From: Treponema sp.
Lineage (GTDB): Bacteria > Spirochaetota > Spirochaetia > Treponematales > Treponemataceae
Direction of reading: 5' to 3'
Assembly (NCBI GenBank): GCA_004554075.1
Contig: SFOB01000107.1
Location: 1 to 7,736 of the forward strand
Length of the DNA: 7,736 nucleotides
The translations under genes were made by a program, and so were the position numbers. Positions 1 through 4,444 of this stretch are shown in pieces. The notes below the pieces were generated by a model, which saw nothing but the letters and a program-made list of their open reading frames with translations, had not been told where the DNA came from and did no database searches. Every line of letters starts with the position of its first letter. The first letter of the stretch is position 1.

Positions 1-5
1 AAATA

Positions 6-515
6 ATGAAAAAAAAGCTGATTTCTAAAATATTGATTTTCACTCTTTTACTGAATACCGCTCTTCCTGTCTTTTCAGAGGATACAACTCCAAAAGCTTA
101 TGACAAAGACGAGTTTCCTCAGACTCTGAAAGACCTGAGACGTTTTGAGATCATTACTCTTGGATCCCTTCCTTTTGTTACACTGGATGCAACCCTTGCT
201 TATTCAACTTACAGATATGCTGCTCATGGTTTTGATTCAGCTTATCAGCCGGATATTTTTTCAAGTTCTTCATTTACTCAAGAGGAACAGACCGGAATCA
301 TTTTAACATCAATTGGAATAAGTGTAGGAATAGGTTTGACAGACCTGATTGTTCAGCTGATTAAACGTTCTCCAAAAAGAAAAAAGACTCAAATTAATTA
401 TGATGATATTGCAGTAATTCCTATCTCTGAAGATCCTGATGCAGTAGAATTACCTTTACCTGGAAAAAATGAAACAGAATCCTTAGAAACTGAAGTTCAG
501 GAGATTGAAGAGTAA
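6..515 (+). CDS. Exported/membrane protein of unknown function
   Basis: I do not recognise this 169-residue protein. It begins with a clear Sec signal: the lysines of MKKK, a hydrophobic core at residues 9-20, and a likely cleavage site after VFS (residue 24). The mature part has two further hydrophobic stretches, at about residues 49-67 and 97-119 (GIILTSIGISVGIGLTDLIV). A basic patch follows (KRSPKRKK, about 120-127), then an acidic tail rich in Glu and Asp. It is therefore probably an inner-membrane or periplasm-facing protein with a charged soluble tail. Only five bases precede the ATG in this window, so the ribosome binding site and promoter cannot be judged and an upstream start cannot be excluded. 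Its stop codon overlaps the ATG of the following pseudouridine synthase gene (TAATG), so the two are probably co-transcribed and translationally coupled. No enzymatic motif is visible, and the neighbour does not by itself suggest a shared function. Confidence 0.8.
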   Translation: MKKKLISKILIFTLLLNTALPVFSEDTTPKAYDKDEFPQTLKDLRRFEIITLGSLPFVTLDATLAYSTYRYAAHGFDSAYQPDIFSSSSFTQEEQTGIILTSIGISVGIGLTDLIVQLIKRSPKRKKTQINYDDIAVIPISEDPDAVELPLPGKNETESLETEVQEIEE

Positions 516-1498
516 TGCCTTTTTTTAGCGCTAAGGTACCTGCAGATTTTCCTGACCAGCAGAGACTTGATAAATTTATTGCTTCACTTCCAAACGGAAT
601 GAACCGCTCAAAACTTAAAAGCGGTGTAAATGAAATTCTTGTAAATGGAAAAAGGGTAAAACTTTCTCAAAAGGTAAAGGCCGGAGACCAGATAGATATT
701 CAATGGGAAGACAATATTCCTGATAATATTGATCCTGAAAATATTCCCCTCGAGATTATTTACGAAGATGATAACGTTACTGTTGTAAACAAGGCTCAGG
801 GAATGGTAACACATCCTGCCTGCGGTAACTGGACAGGCACTCTTGTAAATGCTCTTTTATATCACTGGGGCAGACAGTCTGTTCAACAGCTTAAAGAAGG
901 TGATGCTGCAGAAATCCTTGAAAGAAGGCGTCCTGGAATTGTACACCGTCTGGATAAAGAAACTTCAGGAATTATTATCACTGCAAAAAATCGCGATACT
1001 GAAGAATTTTTGCAGAAACAGTTTAAAGATAAATCCCTACAGAAAGAATATATCTGCATCTGCTGCGGCAGGCCTAAGCAGCGTACAGGAGACATTCGTA
1101 CTCAGATTATCCGGGATCCTAAAAACCGCCACCGCTTTAAGGCAGTAACTGATACTGATGACGGAAAGTTTGCCCGAACACTTTATCATTGTATTGCAAC
1201 TTATGGAAATTATTCTCTTATGCGTGTCCGCCTTAAAACCGGAAGAACCCATCAGATTCGTGTTCACATGAAGTTTCTTGGTTGTCCAATTCTTGGAGAT
1301 TCAATCTATAACAAACCGGATTCTAATTTTCCTGATGCAACTTTAATGCTGCATTCGGTACAGCTGAAAATAAAACTGCCGGGAGCTGAGGAATATACAA
1401 CTTTCCGCACACGTGTTCCGGGACGTTTCCAGAAGATAGAAAAGAAACTCAGGGTAAAATTTACACGTGAACTATTACCCAAGCCCCCGGCTAAATAA
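515..1498 (+). CDS. RluD-type 23S rRNA pseudouridine synthase with S4 domain
   Basis: This 327-residue protein has the usual architecture and length of the RluC/RluD branch of the RluA family, which isomerises specific uridines to pseudouridine in large-subunit rRNA. An S4 RNA-binding domain lies at about residues 16-70 (QRLDKFIASL, then ILVNGKRV). The catalytic domain contains GIVHRLDKETSG, with the expected nucleophile at Asp147, and the late conserved motif GRTHQIRVHM at 243-252 followed by GCPILGDSIYN. The late motif resembles RluD more than RluC, but the exact target uridines cannot be read from sequence, so I give no gene symbol. Translation starts at the ATG overlapping the previous stop (TAATG). 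An AGGAG lies at 499-503 inside the upstream gene, 11 bases before the start, which fits coupled translation. The protein is cytoplasmic and all key residues are present. The next gene is a second, shorter member of the same family. Confidence 0.93.
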   Translation: MPFFSAKVPADFPDQQRLDKFIASLPNGMNRSKLKSGVNEILVNGKRVKLSQKVKAGDQIDIQWEDNIPDNIDPENIPLEIIYEDDNVTVVNKAQGMVTHPACGNWTGTLVNALLYHWGRQSVQQLKEGDAAEILERRRPGIVHRLDKETSGIIITAKNRDTEEFLQKQFKDKSLQKEYICICCGRPKQRTGDIRTQIIRDPKNRHRFKAVTDTDDGKFARTLYHCIATYGNYSLMRVRLKTGRTHQIRVHMKFLGCPILGDSIYNKPDSNFPDATLMLHSVQLKIKLPGAEEYTTFRTRVPGRFQKIEKKLRVKFTRELLPKPPAK

Positions 1499-1499
1499 C

Positions 1500-1540
1500 C
1501 GTCATTGCGAGGAGCGAAGCAACGTGGCAATCCATATTGA
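1500..1540 (+). repeat. Dispersed GTCATTGC...CAATCC repeat, copy 1
   Basis: This copy begins GTCATTGCGAGGAGCGAAGC and ends GGCAATCCATATTGA. Its ends can pair (ATTGC with GCAAT), so it is an imperfect palindrome of the REP-like kind. From general knowledge, closely similar repeats, and their chance translation HCEERS-VAI, recur across many unrelated bacterial genomes. A diverged inverted copy lies at 2362-2398. Both copies share the uninterrupted 13-base end CAATCCATATTGA, so the repeat extends past the usual CAATCC boundary here. This copy sits between the two pseudouridine synthase genes and seems to supply the second gene with its Shine-Dalgarno sequence and GTG start. Confidence 0.8.
1510..1526 (+). 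promoter_or_regulatory. Ribosome binding site and GTG start inside repeat
   Basis: AGGAG at 1510-1514 is nine bases from an in-frame GTG at 1524. Both lie inside the dispersed repeat. This is the best-placed Shine-Dalgarno for the downstream synthase. GTG 1467 has only AGGG at 1451-1454, 12 bases away, and TTG 1545 has no clear site. The choice of start is inferred. Confidence 0.5.
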
Positions 1541-2288
1541 TATCTTGAAAGAATCTGAACCCGAAAAACCATTCCTCGTCATTTACAAGCCTAAGGGACT
1601 TGCTTCTGCGCCTCTTACCGCAGATGATAAAGACAATGCTCTGGCTCAGGCTCTGGAAGCTTTTCCGGAACTAAGAGAGGTTAGGGGCAAAAAAGAAATT
1701 GAATATGGGTTACTTCATCGTCTGGATACTGCCACAGACGGTCTTATGGTAATTGCTGCCACTCAGGAATGTTATGACTTTTTATGCGAAGAACAAAAGC
1801 AGGGCCGCTTTATAAAATATTATAAGGCTGAATGCAATGTAAATCCGGATAATGCAAAGATGCTTGGAGGCTTTCCGCCTGATACACAATCGTCACCGAA
1901 GCAATCCATTCTTGTAGAATCGTATTTCCGTCCTTACGGAGAAGGTCGCAAAGAAGTTCGTCCCGTAACAGAAAAATCCGGAAAAGCTGCTCTGCAAAAA
2001 CTTGGAAAAGCAAAGCTGTATACAACAGAAATTTCAATTCTAAAAAAAGATGAAGCTTCGGCAAGGGCAGAAGTAGAATGCCGCATAGCAGAAGGATACC
2101 GCCATCAGGTTCGCTGCCATCTTGCCTGGGCAGGGCTTCCTGTTATTGGGGACCAGCTTTACAATTTTGAATATAAAGATTCAGACAAAAAAAAAGCAGA
2201 AAAACTTATGTTTTCTGCAATTAAAATCTCTTTTGAGTACCCGAGAGGAGACTTGAACTCCTATGACCGTAAGGACACTTGGACCTGA
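1524..2288 (+). CDS. RluA-family pseudouridine synthase lacking S4 domain
   Basis: This is a short RluA-family pseudouridine synthase (254 residues from this start) without an N-terminal S4 domain. The core opens with FLVIYKPKGLASAPL. The catalytic motif is LLHRLDTATDG, with the nucleophile at Asp68 in this numbering, and GYRHQVRCHLAWAGLP (about 191-206) replaces the usual GRTHQIRVH motif, followed by VIGDQLYN. The target uridine (rRNA or tRNA) is unknown. I chose GTG 1524 because AGGAG at 1510-1514 sits nine bases upstream. The frame also opens at GTG 1467, overlapping the previous gene by 32 bases, but those extra residues (reading HCEERSNVAI) come from a dispersed repeat and look spurious. 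TTG 1545 is another option. The last 16 codons and the stop lie antisense to tRNA-Leu, so the tail YPRGDLNSYDRKDTWT is the reverse reading of a tRNA and not family sequence. The coding region also contains the hairpin and A9 run that act as the tRNA terminator on the other strand. Confidence 0.85.
   Translation: MAIHIDILKESEPEKPFLVIYKPKGLASAPLTADDKDNALAQALEAFPELREVRGKKEIEYGLLHRLDTATDGLMVIAATQECYDFLCEEQKQGRFIKYYKAECNVNPDNAKMLGGFPPDTQSSPKQSILVESYFRPYGEGRKEVRPVTEKSGKAALQKLGKAKLYTTEISILKKDEASARAEVECRIAEGYRHQVRCHLAWAGLPVIGDQLYNFEYKDSDKKKAEKLMFSAIKISFEYPRGDLNSYDRKDTWT
2187..2218 (-). terminator. Rho-independent terminator of tRNA-Leu, inside an antisense CDS
   Basis: On the minus strand, GCAGAAAAC (2218-2210), a four-base loop ATAA and GTTTTTCTGC (2205-2196) form a stem with one bulged base. 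Nine T residues follow at 2195-2187. It begins 20 bases beyond the tRNA 3' end, the normal place for an intrinsic terminator. On the plus strand the same bases are codons of the pseudouridine synthase (KKKAEKLMFSA), and there the hairpin has no following T run. It is therefore directional, for the tRNA transcript only. Confidence 0.75.
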
Positions 2289-2321
2289 ACCAAGCGCGTC
2301 TACCAATTCCGCCACCCGGGC
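2238..2321 (-). tRNA. tRNA-Leu (anticodon CAG)
   Basis: This is an 84-base class II tRNA on the minus strand. The acceptor 5' strand GCCCGGG pairs with 3' CTCGGGT (two G-U pairs), and the discriminator base is A at 2238. CCA is not encoded, so it must be added after transcription. The D arm contains AATTGGTAGA. The anticodon stem CTTGG/CCAAG encloses the loop TTCAGGT, giving anticodon CAG, which reads CUG leucine codons. The long variable arm TGTCC-TTAC-GGTCA has one T-T mismatch, and the T arm is AGGAG-TTCAAGT-CTCCT. A promoter lies just upstream (2337-2365) and a terminator just downstream (2187-2218), so it is a single-gene transcription unit. The 3' 51 bases overlap, on the opposite strand, the end of the RluA-family gene. 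Confidence 0.96.
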
Positions 2322-2329
2322 TAAAAATG

Positions 2330-2351
2330 TTATTTCATATTAATGAAATAA
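2330..2351. repeat. Perfect 9-bp inverted repeat over the tRNA-Leu -10 box
   Basis: TTATTTCAT (2330-2338) and its exact reverse complement ATGAAATAA (2343-2351) are separated by the four bases ATTA. The -10 box covers the spacer and the inner end of one arm. Neither strand has a following T tract, so it does not look like a terminator. It could be an operator or a cruciform-prone AT palindrome, or it may be chance in AT-rich DNA. Confidence 0.6.
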
Positions 2352-2365
2352 GGGGCCTTAGTCAA
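2337..2365 (-). promoter_or_regulatory. Sigma70-type promoter of tRNA-Leu
   Basis: On the minus strand, TTGACT (2365-2360) is followed after exactly 17 bases by TAATAT (2342-2337). The -35 box matches the consensus at five of six positions and the -10 at four of six. Initiation about seven bases further on would give a 5' leader of roughly 8-10 bases before the tRNA. The TTGA of the -35 box is the last four bases of the dispersed repeat copy at 2362-2398. The -10 box lies across the centre and inner arm of a perfect inverted repeat (2330-2351). Confidence 0.65.
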
Positions 2366-2408
2366 TATGGATTGTTCCGCCTTCGGCTTGCAATGACGAA
2401 GCAATCCT
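2362..2408 (-). repeat. Dispersed GTCATTGC...CAATCC repeat, inverted copy 2
   Basis: Read on the minus strand, this copy runs from GTCATTGCAAGCCGAAGGCG to GAACAATCCATATTGA (2398-2362). The first eight bases and the last 13 match copy 1 at 1500-1540, while the middle has diverged and is shorter. GGATTGCTTC (2407-2398) directly before it resembles the end of a further, truncated copy in the opposite orientation. Together these put GGATTG and CAATCC at the two ends of a foldable block with an inner GCC-GAA-GGC hairpin. It fills the space between the zinc-ribbon gene stop and the tRNA-Leu promoter. Confidence 0.75.
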
Positions 2409-2822
2409 TTACAAACAACTGTATAATCCAATCACTAGACCTACTAAAATCAGAATAGAAACCAGATAAACCCACCATGGCAGGCTTGATTCTACATAGC
2501 CGCTGCTTTTTCTGCCGGAATTTTTTTTGTTCAGACCAAGAAGATTTCTGCTTCCATATCGGCCGGCATTTTTTCCATTTCCAGCTCCAAATAATCCGCT
2601 GCCGCTTCCATGACCAAAACCATCATCAGGATTTACTGCATAACCACAGGTTGGACAACCGTTTTTGAAATCTTCATTAGTGCCGATTCTGCCGCATTGT
2701 GGGCAACGAACCGATGCAAAGAATTTACCGCAGGTAGGGCAGGTCTTTGAATTTCTTGGAACTTCAGAACCACAGCTTTCACAGAAAAATTTTGCTTCTT
2801 TTGATTTAGATCTTTTTTTCAT
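2409..2822 (-). CDS. Zinc-ribbon protein with C-terminal membrane anchor
   Basis: This 137-residue protein has four CxxC pairs in its N-terminal half: Cys14/17 (CESC), 28/31 (CPTC), 40/43 (CPQC) and 56/59 (CPTC). They make two zinc-ribbon-like four-cysteine modules. A Gly/Ser/Asn-rich, probably disordered linker follows (about 68-110). The C-terminus is a single hydrophobic segment at about 115-135 (WWVYLVSILILVGLVIGLYS). There is no signal peptide, so the zinc ribbons should be cytoplasmic on a tail-anchor-like helix. The function is unknown. Double zinc ribbons of this kind usually act as binding or structural modules. The ATG overlaps the stop of the upstream gene (ATGA at 2822-2819), and an AAGG lies ten bases before it, so translation is probably coupled to the receiver-like protein. 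It is the last gene of the minus-strand operon. No intrinsic terminator is visible, and a dispersed repeat follows its TAA. Confidence 0.85.
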   Translation of the reverse strand: MKKRSKSKEAKFFCESCGSEVPRNSKTCPTCGKFFASVRCPQCGRIGTNEDFKNGCPTCGYAVNPDDGFGHGSGSGLFGAGNGKNAGRYGSRNLLGLNKKNSGRKSSGYVESSLPWWVYLVSILILVGLVIGLYSCL

Positions 2823-3388
2823 ATCTGATAAACCTTCAGGCGTGTAATACCATCAGTAACATTTTCTACATCAGCAGTTAATGATACAACTTTATTTTCA
2901 TCGAACATTGTCAAAGATTTCAAATAACTAACGTTAGTTAAGTTCTCATTAACTTCAATTACATTTACATCTTCGTAATATTTTGCACTGGTTAAATGTA
3001 ATAAACCAGAATTGTCATTATAGGCAATATCTACATTATGGAATGAATGTTCTACATTGACTTCTGCAACTGTTTCAAATTCTTCAAAGCTGAGGATTCC
3101 AAGATCAGCTGCTTTCTTCTGGTCTTCTTCAGAAAGTGGAGTAGTTTCATAAAGATACATCTTTACATCATTTCCACCAATTCCACTTTGTACAAAGCCC
3201 GCAAGAGTTTTCCAGTGGCGAGGATATTCTCCTGCACTAAGAACAATTAGATCAGGCTGAATTTCTTCGATATTATCAAGAGCTTTGATAATCCATTTGT
3301 AATGAATAATATCAAAGCCTTTTTCTTTTAATACAGGAGTAACGTTATTATATATTTCTGATCTGTCTGAAATGACAAGTGCCTTCAT
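2819..3388 (-). CDS. Receiver-like protein lacking the phospho-acceptor Asp
   Basis: This 189-residue cytoplasmic protein opens like a two-component receiver domain: MKALVISD (beta 1 with one acidic residue, Asp8), then GFDIIHYKW and QPDLIVLSAGEYPRHW. In a canonical receiver the last motif reads PDL-x-x-x-D with the phosphorylated Asp. Here that position is Ser51, so phosphorylation in the usual manner is unlikely. The C-terminal part (about 105-189) is rich in beta-strand-like segments (EVNVEHSFHNVDIAYN, VNVIEVNENLTNVSYL, VVSLTADVENVTDGITRLKV) and could be a small beta-barrel, perhaps PilZ-like, but no RxxxR signature is visible. It starts 17 bases after the periplasmic protein gene and overlaps the zinc-ribbon gene by four bases, so it is the middle gene of an operon. 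Its Shine-Dalgarno is weak: AAGGA lies about 14 bases upstream. A regulatory or scaffold role is a guess. Confidence 0.8.
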   Translation of the reverse strand: MKALVISDRSEIYNNVTPVLKEKGFDIIHYKWIIKALDNIEEIQPDLIVLSAGEYPRHWKTLAGFVQSGIGGNDVKMYLYETTPLSEEDQKKAADLGILSFEEFETVAEVNVEHSFHNVDIAYNDNSGLLHLTSAKYYEDVNVIEVNENLTNVSYLKSLTMFDENKVVSLTADVENVTDGITRLKVYQI

Positions 3389-3405
3389 ATTTAGCCAGCC
3401 ATTCC

Positions 3406-4389
3406 TTACTCTGTTCCAAGATTAACTACAGTGTAATCGTAAATCTTCCAGATTCCTTCACGCTGCCAGACCTTGTAAGTATAGCGTTTCTTTTCACTGA
3501 AGTTAGGATACTTGAACCATTCAATTACAGTAACGCTTCCTTCAGTTGGTGAATATGTTGTCTTTTCAATCTGGAAACTTTCTGGAACTGCTACGATATC
3601 ATTTTCAATACGAGCCTGCATCAAATCTCCCTTGAATGACTGAAGCATTCTTGAGCGTTCTTCTGCAGAAACTGAAATATACTTTTTCTTGAGGGAAGGA
3701 TTTCTCTGAATTAAAGATTCAACATCCATGTAAAGGAAGTACTGATCCCAGAGTGATTTCTGGCGGGCAATAATTGTCTGCTCAACAACTTTATCAGGAG
3801 AAATATCAAGAGGTTTTAAGATTTCAATTGATTCATTTTTTACAGCAACAAAATTAGATGAAGCAGAAGCTGGAGATGGGCGAACTTCAAGAGTAAGTCT
3901 GTTTGATTTTAATGTGAGATATTTTGATTTATAAAGTTCCGGATAAAAGAAGAGTTCAAGATAATAAACTGAAGGATCTTCAATTTTCAAAAAGTTCTTT
4001 ACATTTTCAACAAAGGAATATTCTTCTCCCTGCTCAAGGGCAATTTCACGGAAGTAAACAGTTTGATTTGTTGTACGCTTTTCGATGATGTTTGAAGTCT
4101 GTTCAAGGCGACTGTTCTTTACAGTATAAGCATTGAAGTCCATACTGAAGGAACGGTCATCTGCCAGCTTAAAACGCAAAGTATCAGAACCGTTATTTTT
4201 GATTGTAATATGTACAAATACCGGAGTTTCATCTGCTGAACCCGGATAATATACTGTGCGGTTATAATATTTGATAGACACAGATGCTTTTGAGTAATCT
4301 TGAACAGTACGCTCATCTTCTGCAAAAATTGCCATCTGTCCAAAAACAAAAAGAACTGATATAATTGAAAGCAGTTTACGAATTTTCAC
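3406..4389 (-). CDS. Periplasmic two-domain protein of unknown function
   Basis: This 327-residue protein has a clear Sec signal peptide: MKIRK, a hydrophobic core, and AIFA as the likely cleavage site after residue 23. There is no lipobox cysteine, so a soluble periplasmic protein is more likely than a lipoprotein. Residues about 33-172 look like an Ig-like beta-sandwich (VFVHITIKNNGSDTLRFKLA, then LYLELFFYPELY-type strands). This resembles BsuPI-like or accessory Ig folds only loosely. Residues about 180-327 begin with a charged helical region and end in strands (SVTVIEWFKYPNF, YTYKVWQREGIWKIYDYTVV) that resemble an NTF2-like domain. Both domain calls are inference. The start is GTG with AGGAG at 4400-4396, six bases away. 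It is the first gene of the minus-strand operon and is divergent from mfd. No catalytic motif is visible, so the function is unknown. Confidence 0.85.
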   Translation of the reverse strand: MKIRKLLSIISVLFVFGQMAIFAEDERTVQDYSKASVSIKYYNRTVYYPGSADETPVFVHITIKNNGSDTLRFKLADDRSFSMDFNAYTVKNSRLEQTSNIIEKRTTNQTVYFREIALEQGEEYSFVENVKNFLKIEDPSVYYLELFFYPELYKSKYLTLKSNRLTLEVRPSPASASSNFVAVKNESIEILKPLDISPDKVVEQTIIARQKSLWDQYFLYMDVESLIQRNPSLKKKYISVSAEERSRMLQSFKGDLMQARIENDIVAVPESFQIEKTTYSPTEGSVTVIEWFKYPNFSEKKRYTYKVWQREGIWKIYDYTVVNLGTE

Positions 4390-4444
4390 CGTATTCTCCT
4401 GAAGAAAAAGTTTTCTTTTACTATAATATTATCGGTATTTTGAA
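4390..4444. promoter_or_regulatory. Divergent intergenic region with mfd -10 box
   Basis: These 55 bases must hold the start signals of both mfd (+) and the periplasmic-protein operon (-). On the plus strand a perfect TATAAT lies at 4422-4427. The best -35 candidate, CTGAAG at 4399-4404 with a 17-base spacer, is weak. Read on the minus strand, the same AT block gives TATTAT (4428-4423), five of six to consensus, so one block may serve both directions. AGGAGA (4400-4395) is the ribosome binding site of the minus-strand gene. An AAGAAAA/TTTTCTT inverted repeat (4402-4417) lies between them. Confidence 0.55.

Noticed and set aside
849..1148. Overlapping open frames in other frames and on the opposite strand within the RluD-type gene
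   Set aside because: They lie wholly within a gene with intact family motifs and have no recognisable domains or start signals.
1467..1523. N-terminal extension of the second synthase from GTG 1467
   Set aside because: It overlaps the previous gene, has a poorly placed AGGG (12 bases), and encodes the HCEERS peptide typical of the dispersed repeat. It is kept only as an alternative start.
2187..2195. A9 run in the synthase gene as a programmed frameshift site
   Set aside because: It is better explained as the T tract of the antisense tRNA terminator. The frame stays open across it, and no conserved product in another frame is seen.
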